Origin: JAXLVB01 sp046329195
Lineage (GTDB): Bacteria > Bacteroidota > Bacteroidia > Cytophagales > Spirosomataceae
Length of the DNA stretch: 64,000 nt
Direction: 5' to 3'
Assembly: GCA_046329195.1 (NCBI GenBank)
Contig: JAXLVB010000001.1
Span: forward strand, 2,976,001 to 3,040,000
The position numbers and the translations under genes are program-made. Within the stretch, counting starts at the first letter, position 1, and the number at the start of each line of letters is the position of its first letter. Of the stretch, positions 1 through 7,945 are shown in pieces. The notes below the pieces were generated by a model. That model made no database searches. It was not told the DNA's origin and was given only the letters and a program-made list of their open reading frames with translations.

Positions 1-594
1 ATGGCAGGGCTGGGCGATTTTGGTACGGCAGCGGCAGGTATTGACTTGGCCGTGAAGGGCGAAGAATACCTGTGGTCAAGCCGTCCGTGCGTGTTTATCC
101 TGAACCACCAAAGCAACGCTGACTTCTTAATTGCGGCTAAGCTCATTCGCAAAGGGGCGAGAGGTGTAGCCAAAAAAGAACTCCAAAAAATGCCGATAGT
201 GGGGCAAATGTTGGCGGCTTCGGGGACGATTTTTCTCGATCGTGAAAACAAAGAAAAGTCCATCGAAGCCCTCGCCCCCGCCGTTGAGAGTCTCAAAAGT
301 GGTACTTCTGTCGTGATTTTCCCCGAAGGTACCCGCAGTTACGACTATACTTTGGGCCGATTTAAGAAAGGAGCTTTCCACTTGGCTATGCAAGCGGGAG
401 TTCCGTTAGTGCCTATTGTCTTGAAAAATGCCCACGATGCCATGCCTCGTGGCAAGAATATTTTCAAACCCACCTTGGTAGAGGTAGTTGTACTGCCCCC
501 CATCTCGACCTCCGACTGGACCAAGACCAACATGAACGAAAAAATTGAGCAAGTGCGAAATTTGTTCTTGAGCGAATTGGGGCAATTGGTGTAA
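1..594 (+). CDS. plsC: PlsC-type 1-acyl-glycerol-3-phosphate acyltransferase, 5'-truncated by window edge
   Basis: Transfers an acyl chain to lysophosphatidate (or a related lysolipid) to make phosphatidate at the inner membrane. The acyltransferase H(X4)D motif is visible as NHQSNAD (His36, Asp41 counted from base 1), followed by the FPEGTRS substrate-binding block near residue 108. The usual 50-80 N-terminal residues with a membrane segment are missing, so the reading frame very probably begins left of the window and the ATG at base 1 is internal. It may be the acyltransferase half of a HAD-hydrolase/PlsC fusion, which cannot be seen here. gpsA follows 48 bp downstream on the same strand, a sensible pairing because GpsA supplies glycerol-3-phosphate for this pathway. 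Family call is secure; exact lysolipid substrate is inferred. Confidence 0.85.
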   Translation: MAGLGDFGTAAAGIDLAVKGEEYLWSSRPCVFILNHQSNADFLIAAKLIRKGARGVAKKELQKMPIVGQMLAASGTIFLDRENKEKSIEALAPAVESLKSGTSVVIFPEGTRSYDYTLGRFKKGAFHLAMQAGVPLVPIVLKNAHDAMPRGKNIFKPTLVEVVVLPPISTSDWTKTNMNEKIEQVRNLFLSELGQLV

Positions 595-642
595 ATTAAC
601 ATCTCACTCTGGCAGATTGACGACTCTTAAACCTAATCAACC

Positions 643-1644
643 ATGTCTTTACGCATAGGATTACTCGGAGGAGGCTCGTGGGGTACTACCATCGCTTCGC
701 TGGTGGCCAAAAACAACCCGGCCATCATGTGGGCTCGTGATGCTCATACCGTAGCTGACATCAACCAGCACCACCGCAACGAGAAATACCTCCCCAACGT
801 AACCCTGACCGAAACCCTTCGAGCCACTACTTCCGTCAAAGAAGCCGTGCGAGACGCCGATGTGGTGGTGATGGGCGTGCCTTCGCAGAGTTTTCGTCGG
901 GTGTTAGAAGATGCCAAGCCTTACATCAGGCCTTGGGTACCGATTGTGAGTCTATCAAAAGGCTTAGAGCAAGGCACCCGAATGCGGATGACCGAAATCA
1001 TCGAGACTGTGATGCCAGGACATCCAATAGGCGTACTGACAGGCCCTAACTTGGCAATGGAAATCATGCAAGGGCAAGCCGCTGCGGCCGTCATCGCCAT
1101 GGTGGACGACACCATCGCTCGGGTGTTGCAAGGAGTTTTTCGGACGGGGCTGTTCAGGGTATATACCAATAACGACGTGATTGGCTGTGAGTTAGCAGGC
1201 GCACTCAAAAACGTCATCGCTATTGCCGTAGGCATGGGCGACGGCGCTGGAGCTGGCGATAACACCCGGGCGGCGGTGATTACCCGAGGATTGGCCGAAC
1301 TGAGCCGCCTTGGAACAGCTATGGGAGGCAAACCGATGACGTTCGCTGGCTTAGCAGGCATGGGCGATCTCATCGCCACTTGTACCAGTACCCTGAGCCG
1401 CAACCGCTACGTAGGCGTGCAACTCGGTAAAGGACGTACCCTCGACGACATCATCAACGAGATGTCAATGGTAGCCGAAGGGGTCAAAACGTGCAGTGTA
1501 GTGATGGAACTCTCAGCCGAATACGGCATTGATATGCCTATTACTACTGAGGTGAATAGAGTTGTGAATGAGGGTTTTACGGCCCGAGACGCCTTCAAAG
1601 GTCTGCTTCGCAACAAAATTGGCTCCGAAGCCGACCCGGGTTGA
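643..1644 (+). CDS. gpsA: NAD(P)H-dependent glycerol-3-phosphate dehydrogenase
   Basis: Reduces dihydroxyacetone phosphate to sn-glycerol-3-phosphate in the cytoplasm, the backbone for phospholipids and triacylglycerol. The N-terminal dinucleotide-binding loop GLLGGGSWGTT lies at residues 6-16. The substrate-domain signatures GALKNVIAIAVG and NTRAAVITRGLAE are both present, as is the GLAGMGDLIATC block. Length (333 aa) is normal for the family. It follows the PlsC-type acyltransferase closely and converges on the WS/DGAT gene, whose stop lies 14 bp downstream on the other strand, so glycerolipid precursor supply and neutral-lipid synthesis are physically linked here. Confidence 0.97.
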   Translation: MSLRIGLLGGGSWGTTIASLVAKNNPAIMWARDAHTVADINQHHRNEKYLPNVTLTETLRATTSVKEAVRDADVVVMGVPSQSFRRVLEDAKPYIRPWVPIVSLSKGLEQGTRMRMTEIIETVMPGHPIGVLTGPNLAMEIMQGQAAAAVIAMVDDTIARVLQGVFRTGLFRVYTNNDVIGCELAGALKNVIAIAVGMGDGAGAGDNTRAAVITRGLAELSRLGTAMGGKPMTFAGLAGMGDLIATCTSTLSRNRYVGVQLGKGRTLDDIINEMSMVAEGVKTCSVVMELSAEYGIDMPITTEVNRVVNEGFTARDAFKGLLRNKIGSEADPG

Positions 1645-1657
1645 TGATTCGTTCCAA

Positions 1658-3499
1658 TTAGCCGTTTTTAGGTTGGCTATCCAGCATTTTACCCAAGATT
1701 TTGGCGAGTTTCATGGCTTGGCTATAGTCACCATCAATCTTCAAGCGCCCTTGCATAAAAGCCGTCTGTACGTCGAGTTTGCCCGCCGCAATTTTCACAA
1801 GGTGCTCGTCTTCGATGGTGAAGGTGGCATCGGCGTTGGGCGTTTTTCCACTTTTTACCGTCCCCGGATAAGTGCTGATGTCCACTACGTATTCGGCTGG
1901 CGCTGGACCCGTTACCTTAAATTGGAAGACTCCACTCTTAGGCTTTCCGTTGTCTGGCATCTCTTTCAAGAACTTTTTGAGCTGCATAAACAGCTTGTCC
2001 GAAGCAGGCTTTTCGTTTTTAGGCTTTGCCTTTTTCTCCTTGGCACTCTCCGCTGCTTTGTGTTGTAGAATCGCCGCCTCAAGCTCGTTGGCCGACTCTC
2101 TGATGTAACGAGTGAAGTTGTCCAAGTCGGGCATTGTTTTGATGTCTGAAACTGGACTTACTGTGACCAATCCATCGTAGCTCAAGATGGTGATAATCAG
2201 GCCCATGCCGTCAATAATCGGTGCTGAACCCATGACAGAGAGCATTTTGTGCCCGTTGACATACATCGGAAACGAAGGTCCCGGTACGTTGGTAATGGCC
2301 ACATTGAATACCGGGTTGATTTTTTCGGCGATGTGAAAACGAGAGTACAGGCGAGCAGCTTGGTTGGCAATTCCAAACGGCACAGCCTCGGCCATAGCCG
2401 AAAGCGTTTTGGCTCCTACAGCTTTTTTGTAGGTTTTGCCCCGACTGGTATTTTCATGAATGGCCTCTAAGCGCTCAATAGGGTTTTCGATGTTGGTAGC
2501 CAGCTGAATCAGCATCGGCGAGAGTTGATTGTCGTGCGAGGCATTTTCGCCTTCGGTACGAGTCGAAATCGGTACCATAGCTACCAAGGGCTTTTGCGGT
2601 AGCTTGTCTTTTTCTAACAGGTATCTTCGCAACGCCCCTGCGCAAATCGCCAGCATGACGTCGTTCATGGTGGTACCCATGATTTTCTTGAGGTTCAGGA
2701 TTCGCTCCAACGACAAGATGGCGGTGTTCCACTTGCGGCGAGCAGCAATGAGCCCGTTGAGTGGGGTAGGAGGTGCCGAAAAAGGCGCCGTTGGCAACTC
2801 TTGCCGCTGCACCCGAGTCACAAACCCCGCTTTGAGTGTAGCACTCAGCGTACTCGAAATCAGCCGAGGAAACTTGAGCGGGTCTTCGGCAAAACTCATC
2901 GCACTTTTCAGCACCAACGACAGCTCGTTGGGGAGTGGCTGTGGATTAAATGGCTTAGGTTCAGGGATTTTACTTTTCTCAGGGGTGAAATCCAAAAACA
3001 AACCCAATAGCCCCGCCCCACTCATGCCATCCATGGCCACGTGGTGAATCTTCGAGATGATGGCCACTGACCCAGCAGGTACTTGAGGAATAGTATCTAA
3101 GCCTTCTACAAAAGTAATAGACCACATCGGGCGATTTTGGTCTAATGGTTCACTAAAAAACTGCGAAGCCATCGTGCGTAATTGCGACCAACTACCCGGC
3201 TTGGGGAGGGCTATATGATTGATGTGTAAGTCAATATCAAAATGCGGATCATCCACCCAATAAGGGTAGTCAATGCTCAGGGGCACGTACATGAGGCGCT
3301 GACGCAACTTTGGAGCAGTATGAATACGAGAATGAACAATGTCTCGAAAGGTCTTGAAATCTAAAGAGCCTTCAATGATGATAACCGAACCAATATTCAT
3401 CGGACTGGTCGGCGTCTCGGTATATAAAAAAGTGGCATCCATGCCCGACACCGCCTGAAGGTTTGCAGGCATGAGGTTATCCATCAATTTCTTCTTCAT
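1658..3499 (-). CDS. WS/DGAT-family wax ester synthase / diacylglycerol acyltransferase with C-terminal SCP2 domain
   Basis: Predicted to esterify acyl-CoA to diacylglycerol or a fatty alcohol, giving triacylglycerol or wax ester. The catalytic HHxxxDG motif is intact as HHVAMDG (residues 152-158) and the conserved ND-containing block is seen in TTMNDVMLAICAGALRRYL. The C-terminal WS/DGAT domain runs to about residue 470. A Lys/Glu-rich linker (about 475-500) then leads to a roughly 105-residue sterol-carrier-protein-2-like domain (about 505-610). Typical bacterial WS/DGAT proteins are 440-480 aa and lack this tail, so the SCP2 fusion (613 aa in all) is the odd feature; it may present the hydrophobic acyl donor or product. 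Neighbours are gpsA/plsC on one side and a phasin-like protein divergently on the other. The initiating ATG sits in an AT-rich region with no clear ribosome binding site, as usual for the phylum. Confidence 0.93.
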   Translation of the reverse strand: MKKKLMDNLMPANLQAVSGMDATFLYTETPTSPMNIGSVIIIEGSLDFKTFRDIVHSRIHTAPKLRQRLMYVPLSIDYPYWVDDPHFDIDLHINHIALPKPGSWSQLRTMASQFFSEPLDQNRPMWSITFVEGLDTIPQVPAGSVAIISKIHHVAMDGMSGAGLLGLFLDFTPEKSKIPEPKPFNPQPLPNELSLVLKSAMSFAEDPLKFPRLISSTLSATLKAGFVTRVQRQELPTAPFSAPPTPLNGLIAARRKWNTAILSLERILNLKKIMGTTMNDVMLAICAGALRRYLLEKDKLPQKPLVAMVPISTRTEGENASHDNQLSPMLIQLATNIENPIERLEAIHENTSRGKTYKKAVGAKTLSAMAEAVPFGIANQAARLYSRFHIAEKINPVFNVAITNVPGPSFPMYVNGHKMLSVMGSAPIIDGMGLIITILSYDGLVTVSPVSDIKTMPDLDNFTRYIRESANELEAAILQHKAAESAKEKKAKPKNEKPASDKLFMQLKKFLKEMPDNGKPKSGVFQFKVTGPAPAEYVVDISTYPGTVKSGKTPNADATFTIEDEHLVKIAAGKLDVQTAFMQGRLKIDGDYSQAMKLAKILGKMLDSQPKNG

Positions 3500-3645
3500 A
3501 TTAAATAGTACCGCTGGTTTGTAAAATGCGTATTATGCAAATATTGATTAAACTATTGAGAAAAAGAACAAATAAAATATAAATTTGCTGATATGGATTA
3601 GTACTATACTTTGTACTTAGCCTAGGGCATACCGAACGCTTGTGC

Positions 3646-3685
3646 TTGCTGTCACCAGTGTACAAGCGAAGACGCTTATACCAGT
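3646..3685. repeat. Dispersed REP-like palindromic repeat, copy 1
   Basis: A 40-bp intergenic block matching 27328-27367 at 35 of 40 positions by eye. The core is a small stem-loop, AAGCG-AAGA-CGCTT, flanked by GTGTAC on the left and TATACCAGT on the right. It lies between the divergent WS/DGAT and phasin-like genes. The rest of this 273-bp gap holds only AT-rich sequence; a 70-codon minus-strand frame in it has no family resemblance. Confidence 0.7.
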
Positions 3686-3772
3686 AAAAATAATACAATG
3701 TGTTGATTATCATTGTCTAAAGTGGATTAGTGTCAACTTATAATCCTCGTTTATCAACTTAGCAGTATCGAA

Positions 3773-4318
3773 ATGGCAACCAAAAAAGAAGAAACGGCAT
3801 CCTTTGTACTCCGTTTTACCCAAAAAATTTATAAAAACGACCAGGACGAATCGCAAGTTCAATGGCGAGGCACCATTCGTCATGTACAGAGTGGACAAGA
3901 GGCTCGGTTCTCTAAGTATGAAGATGCCGCTGAGTTTGTGCAACACAAGCTCTCGGAACTCACGCTTCAGGCGGTTGAAGACAAAAGCCCCGAAGAGCAA
4001 AAGGGCATCTTGTCAAAGAGTTTTGAGCTTTGGAAAAAAATGGCCACTACCACTCCCAAGTTGGTGATAGATACCATCAAAGACCCCAAAAAACAGGTGG
4101 CGCAGATTCAAGAGCAATTACAAGAGCAAATTCATAACGTGAGCGATGCCATCGAACAAAAAATTGAGGACCGGTTAGGGCAAAAATTGGAAATAGACGA
4201 ATGGCGTAGCGCCAGTAAGTCGGACTACAAAAACCTAATGAAAGTACTTGAGCAGCTATCGAGTGATGTGGCGAAGCTGAACAAAAAGGTAGATGCCCTT
4301 GCTAAAAAAAGCAAATGA
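3773..4318 (+). CDS. Phasin / polyhydroxyalkanoate-granule-associated-like protein
   Basis: No catalytic domain. Residues about 10-65 form a small predicted beta/alpha unit (VQWRGTIRHVQSGQEARF followed by a helix) that resembles the short N-terminal module often seen next to phasins. Residues about 75-150 are a highly charged amphipathic helix (KKQVAQIQEQLQEQIHNVSD), and the tail (about 150-181) carries the heptad-like LEQLSSDVAKLNKKVDALAK segment typical of granule-associated phasin C termini. There is no signal peptide, so it is cytoplasmic and likely surface-binding or oligomeric. It is divergent from the WS/DGAT gene, supporting a role on lipid inclusions. No PHA synthase is in the window, so the coated material is more likely neutral lipid; that is inference. 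Confidence 0.6.
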   Translation: MATKKEETASFVLRFTQKIYKNDQDESQVQWRGTIRHVQSGQEARFSKYEDAAEFVQHKLSELTLQAVEDKSPEEQKGILSKSFELWKKMATTTPKLVIDTIKDPKKQVAQIQEQLQEQIHNVSDAIEQKIEDRLGQKLEIDEWRSASKSDYKNLMKVLEQLSSDVAKLNKKVDALAKKSK

Positions 4319-4392
4319 TGCCTAACTAACTCTTTGCCTTATAGGTGGTTAGATGACAACGGATTTATGAAATAACATTGCCTGCCAAGCTT

Positions 4393-5193
4393 ATGTCCTC
4401 ATTCGAGAATCAACTAAATGAAGTTTTACGGAAGTACGAAACCGCTTCGATTTTGGTGCAGATGCTGGGCAATTTTCAGGTGTGGCGAGAGGGCTACCTG
4501 CTGACCTCCAAAGATTGGGGACGAGACAAAGCCATTCAGCTCTTTCAGTTTTTGGTTACTACCCGCCACCGCAAGGCGCTTCACAAAGAACAAATCATGG
4601 ACCAGCTTTGGGAAGATGACGACGACCAGTACTTCAAAGTGGCCTTGCACGGCATCAACAAAGCCTTAGAACCCGAGCGCAAAAGCCACTCCGAAGCTCG
4701 CTTTATCAGCCGTCAGGGTTTGGCGTATCAGCTCAATACCAACGAGATATGGATTGATGCCAATGCGTTTGAAGAACTCGTTGCCCTTGGTAATCAGGCT
4801 TTTTCAGAACATCAAGCCATTGCCAAAAAAGCCTATATCGAGGCGATCAAATTGTACAAAGGCCCCTTTTTGCCCGAGCGACTCTACGAAGACTGGTCCT
4901 GTGACGAACGTGAACGCCTGCAAGTGCTGGCATTAGGCACGATGATTACCCTCGCCGAACTGACCCTGCCCGACAACCCCCTCGAAAGCATCCGCCTCTC
5001 GCAGCAAGCGCTCTTGATTGACGCCGCCTGGGAAGACGCCTACCGGATTCAGATGGAAGCCTATTTTTTGAAAGGCAACCGCCCCATGGCCATCAAAACC
5101 TACCAGCAATGCGAAAAAATGCTCGACGAAGAAATGGGCGTAGAACCGCTGCCCGAGACCAAACGGCTGTATAAAAAAATAATAACGACGTGA
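4393..5193 (+). CDS. BTAD (SARP/AfsR-like) transcriptional regulator
   Basis: Cytoplasmic DNA-binding regulator. The N-terminal half (about residues 15-105) fits an OmpR-like winged helix, with GRDKAIQLFQFLVTTR and HKEQIMDQLWEDDDD resembling the recognition region of SARP/AfsR proteins. The C-terminal half (about 110-266) is a bacterial transcriptional activator domain made of TPR-like helices; LYKGPFLPERLYEDWS and the closing block with EEMGVEPLPETKRLYKKI are characteristic. I chose the ATG at 4393 over the in-frame TTG at 4378. No ATPase domain follows, so it is a minimal SARP-type protein (266 aa). Its place just after the phasin-like gene makes it a candidate regulator of the lipid-inclusion genes; targets are unknown. 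Confidence 0.85.
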   Translation: MSSFENQLNEVLRKYETASILVQMLGNFQVWREGYLLTSKDWGRDKAIQLFQFLVTTRHRKALHKEQIMDQLWEDDDDQYFKVALHGINKALEPERKSHSEARFISRQGLAYQLNTNEIWIDANAFEELVALGNQAFSEHQAIAKKAYIEAIKLYKGPFLPERLYEDWSCDERERLQVLALGTMITLAELTLPDNPLESIRLSQQALLIDAAWEDAYRIQMEAYFLKGNRPMAIKTYQQCEKMLDEEMGVEPLPETKRLYKKIITT

Positions 5194-5382
5194 GTTGGGG
5201 CTTGTTGACTTGTTGCTGCCATCACTCAGGTGTGCAGGTGAAGGGGGGGGATGGCTTTTGTATCTTCGAGATTAGGAGTTCTGGTTGGCCATACCAAAGC
5301 TCCCTCCTGTTAGAAAGCAGTTATGAAGGCTTGCGATGCCACCTTTCACTAGTTGTGCAACAGTTACCCGTGTTGGGTGCAG

Positions 5383-6351
5383 TTATTCATAAAGCCACTG
5401 ACATACTCCTCCGTGATGTGAACAAGCTCCTCTACCCGTTGCATCACTTCTTGTACCATCACAGCAAATGGCTCCAACTCTGCGAGAATTATTTGTGTTG
5501 CTGTTATTATTGTATCTTCTTGAGTTTGAATTATAGGAGTTGCTCTTATACCTATTATAATTGTTTGAAGGGTAGCTATTAAAAGAGTTAGAGTTAGTTG
5601 AATAGTTTGGTTGAGTTCTTCTATCTTCATAAATAACGGAATATTTCCCGTCAAAATAGTCTTCTCTTGCGTATTTTTCATTTCCATCAACAATGGCAAC
5701 TATTTTATAATTCCCGTTTGATAGTTGAACATTTCTACTTCCTTTTGAAGGCAATTCAATTTTAGCTTGCTCGGGACCACTAAATAATAGAGTTATTGAA
5801 CTTTCCGTATTATTCTCAACATTTATAGTAGAGCTTAACAAGGTCTCTTCAGAGCTAAAGTCGTATTCTTTGGAAAAGTTTGGTAGTGATTTGTATGATG
5901 CGTTAGCAAATGTTTCTCTTACTTCAAATTTTATAAGCAATTTATTTGCATCATTTACAAATTTTCCGTTGGGGTATTCAGAGATATATTCTTCAAGCAG
6001 CAACTTGTTTTCTTCTTTTTCCGCTAAAAGAAATTTTTGTTCTTCAATCTTTGGAATAATTTCTTTTAGAATTGCTCTTGCTTTGCTTGTTTCTTTTGAG
6101 CTTGCATATTTGTTAAGAATATTTTCTAATAAAGTTTTTGCCTCCAAATATTCATTGTTGTCAATTTTTATTTTGGCTCGTTTTAAGATTGTAGTTGCAC
6201 CAAACTTCAGATCGTTCAACTCATCTGTTAGAACTTTAATACTATCTCTTAGTTCTCTGTTTTCAAAGGATAATGAATTATACTTTTCCTCTGGAACGCC
6301 ACAACTTGTTAGGTGCAAGATGAGCAATAAATAGATTAATATATGTTTCAT
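5383..6351 (-). CDS. Lipoprotein with coiled coil and C-terminal DUF3761-like domain
   Basis: A lipoprotein signal peptide ends in the lipobox LTSCG (Cys17). Residues about 25-50 form a coiled coil (SFENRELRDSIKVLTDELN), followed by about 100 residues of TPR-like helical sequence. A beta-rich section (about 165-240) precedes a low-complexity Asn/Ser/Tyr linker (about 245-290). The final 35 residues carry the CCDGTRSDATGRGACSHHGG pattern of the DUF3761 family, with several Cys and two adjacent His that could bind metal. Function is unknown. The gene is AT-richer than the flanking lipid genes and lies on the opposite strand, which suggests it was inserted into the cluster together with the nuclease gene upstream of it. 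Confidence 0.8.
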   Translation of the reverse strand: MKHILIYLLLILHLTSCGVPEEKYNSLSFENRELRDSIKVLTDELNDLKFGATTILKRAKIKIDNNEYLEAKTLLENILNKYASSKETSKARAILKEIIPKIEEQKFLLAEKEENKLLLEEYISEYPNGKFVNDANKLLIKFEVRETFANASYKSLPNFSKEYDFSSEETLLSSTINVENNTESSITLLFSGPEQAKIELPSKGSRNVQLSNGNYKIVAIVDGNEKYAREDYFDGKYSVIYEDRRTQPNYSTNSNSFNSYPSNNYNRYKSNSYNSNSRRYNNNSNTNNSRRVGAICCDGTRSDATGRGACSHHGGVCQWLYE

Positions 6352-6702
6352 TTTGTTGAGGTAGGAACTTTAGTTTATAATTGAACAAAACTCAAAAACA
6401 TACGAAAGTTTTGCAACTCGCCTTAGCGGTTGTTCTTACGGTAGCTAACGAGCCAGTATTTATGAAGCACTGAAGGTTGGGATATAATTGTTTAGTCTTT
6501 GCACACAGTATTGTATTATAAGTACTCTCACAAAATTATTTTAAAATTGAAAAAGCTTAATCCCCTAACAGTCAGCCTAATAACGGATAACGATTAACAG
6601 ATAACGGTGGCTTGCCACTTACTAACAAATCTATTACTTATGATCAGCCTTTGTTGCCAATGCTATGGTTGTGGTTTTCGCACTTTTTAGCCAGCCAAAT
6701 GT
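6352..6702. other. Intergenic, no gene seen; short ATAACG repeats and a 12-bp palindrome
   Basis: AT-rich spacer upstream of the lipoprotein gene. It holds iterated ATAACG/TTAACA-like words around 6578-6606, directly followed by the perfect palindrome GTGGC-TT-GCCAC at 6607-6618. The same 12-mer recurs at 55161-55172 just before another coding start. No convincing open reading frame, tRNA or terminator was seen. Confidence 0.5.
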
Positions 6703-7536
6703 CTATTTGCCAGAAAGTTGTCGCTGTACCTTTTTAACAAAATCCACCGAGACACCTGCAATGTCCGCAATTTGTTCAAGGTTATAATTTAGCTTTGTCA
6801 AAAGACTTTCAATGATTTTTTCTTGTCCTTTATCAAGACCTACCAAAAATGCTACATCTTTCTTTTCGTCAATATATTTTGCGATATTGTCCATCACTAT
6901 TTTCTTTAATTTTTGTTCTAATTTACGCAGTTGTGCTAAAATACGCAACTGTTTGAAGTACCTTTTTAACGCTAAATCTCCGTCAGTAGTTTCTTCAAGT
7001 CGAGAAATTATATATTTCAGAGCATTTTCGGGCGTATCCTTGTCAAAGTTGGCTAAAATTGACAATACAATTTCTTCAGGTTTGTCTGATTTTAGAAATA
7101 TCTTATAGTCTATCAAGTTGATAGCAAGTAAGTTGTACTCGAATGCTAAGCCTATATTTGTTAAATGAGTTTCCATTTTTGGTTGTCCTTTGCCCAAGAA
7201 AATAACATACTGATAAATGGGAAGTCGGTACTTTCGTATAAGCATTGCTTTGTACTCATGCATACGATAAACCATTTCATCGTCATTGGCCACTTGAAAT
7301 TCAATTTGAAGTACAAAAGTCTCGCTTTTGGAATCTGTTACCTTTTTGAGTACATCGGGTTTGCGTTCTTTGGTGTGCTGAATGTCATCGGGCAGTTCTT
7401 CTATAGAAACAGCAGTAATTTCAAGCACATTTTCCATAATACTCGCAATTATAGCTTCGATATTCTCTTTAAAAATCTTGTCGTATTGTGCGGGTTGCCG
7501 CCCACTTGATTGGCGTTTTTTCTTTTTTGATTCCAT
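6703..7536 (-). CDS. Rpn/PD-(D/E)XK-type nuclease-like protein
   Basis: Resembles the recombination-promoting nuclease (Rpn/YhgA, 'putative transposase') group. The N-terminal half holds a plausible PD-(D/E)XK core: ERKPDVLKKV, then the strand FVLQIEFQVAND, then YRMHEYKAMLIRKYRLPIYQYVIF. The lysine of the classic ExK is replaced by Gln-Ile-Glu-Phe-Gln, as is common in this family. The C-terminal half is helical and ends in an HTH-like motif (NYNLEQIADIAGVSVDFVKKVQ). AT-rich compared with neighbours. Such genes are widespread, often multicopy, in Bacteroidota and Cyanobacteria. The start codon sits after no recognisable ribosome binding site. Biological role uncertain. Confidence 0.75.
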   Translation of the reverse strand: MESKKKKRQSSGRQPAQYDKIFKENIEAIIASIMENVLEITAVSIEELPDDIQHTKERKPDVLKKVTDSKSETFVLQIEFQVANDDEMVYRMHEYKAMLIRKYRLPIYQYVIFLGKGQPKMETHLTNIGLAFEYNLLAINLIDYKIFLKSDKPEEIVLSILANFDKDTPENALKYIISRLEETTDGDLALKRYFKQLRILAQLRKLEQKLKKIVMDNIAKYIDEKKDVAFLVGLDKGQEKIIESLLTKLNYNLEQIADIAGVSVDFVKKVQRQLSGK

Positions 7537-7791
7537 GAAATAAAGCTATTGAAAACCATTACCATGATAAATCTGAGAATAAGAAATTTTAAGTGTTACC
7601 AAACCTCAGAGGTGAACGGTACTTTACAGGTATCTGCTTCCGCAAACCAAAGTAATCTCGAAATTGACCCTACCAAATAGTCTGTGAGAATGAGTGATTT
7701 TTAAGCATACTACAAGACCAAAACAAACATAAAAAATAGCCTTCAAAAAGCCAAACGGCTAAAAATCAACGTATCGGGGGGGAGAATTGCC

Positions 7792-7836
7792 TTTGTAACT
7801 CATCTGTAACTCTGCGGTTCTACTTTTGTGTCAGCA
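7792..7836 (+). promoter_or_regulatory. Duplicated promoter/operator module, distal copy
   Basis: Contains TGTAACT at 7794-7800 and again at 7805-7811 (11-bp period), then TACTTTTG at 7821-7828, which matches the Bacteroidota -7 consensus TAnnTTTG. The upstream TTTG (7792-7795) is 25 bp from the -7 element, longer than the usual 19-21, consistent with activator-dependent rather than constitutive use. Confidence 0.5.
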
Positions 7837-7868
7837 ACAAAGGGACAGCCAATTGTACAGCCCATCAA

Positions 7869-7913
7869 TTTGTAACTGGTTTGTAACTCGCCGCCTGTAG
7901 CTTTGTAGCATCA
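7869..7913 (+). promoter_or_regulatory. Duplicated promoter/operator module, proximal copy
   Basis: Same architecture as the distal copy, offset by exactly 77 bp: TGTAACT at 7871-7877 and 7882-7888, then TAGCTTTG at 7898-7905. The coding start at 7946 is about 38 bp beyond the expected transcription start. Direct repeats one helical turn apart resemble the layout of OmpR/PhoB-type response-regulator sites. Confidence 0.5.
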
Positions 7914-7945
7914 ATTCAAACGACAACAACTAAACTGACAGCATC

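Larger units (their letters stand above)
7537..7945. other. Long upstream region of the phasin-like operon
   Basis: A 409-bp gap with no plausible gene. Its right third contains two copies of a promoter-like module 77 bp apart (listed separately). The left part is AT-rich and shows nothing recognisable. Confidence 0.6.

Noticed and set aside
921..1403. 160-codon minus-strand frame inside gpsA
   Set aside because: Lies wholly within a well-conserved gene; composition is that of an antisense shadow.
3501..3713. 70-codon minus-strand frame between WS/DGAT and the phasin-like gene
   Set aside because: Overlaps the REP-like repeat, has no start context or family resemblance and low-complexity aromatic composition.
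5190..5582. 130-codon plus-strand frame after the BTAD regulator
   Set aside because: Mostly antisense to the DUF3761 lipoprotein gene; Cys/Tyr-rich shadow sequence.
6703..7536. Insertion-sequence transposase
   Set aside because: Rpn-like proteins are sometimes labelled transposases, but no terminal inverted repeats or target duplication were seen around it.
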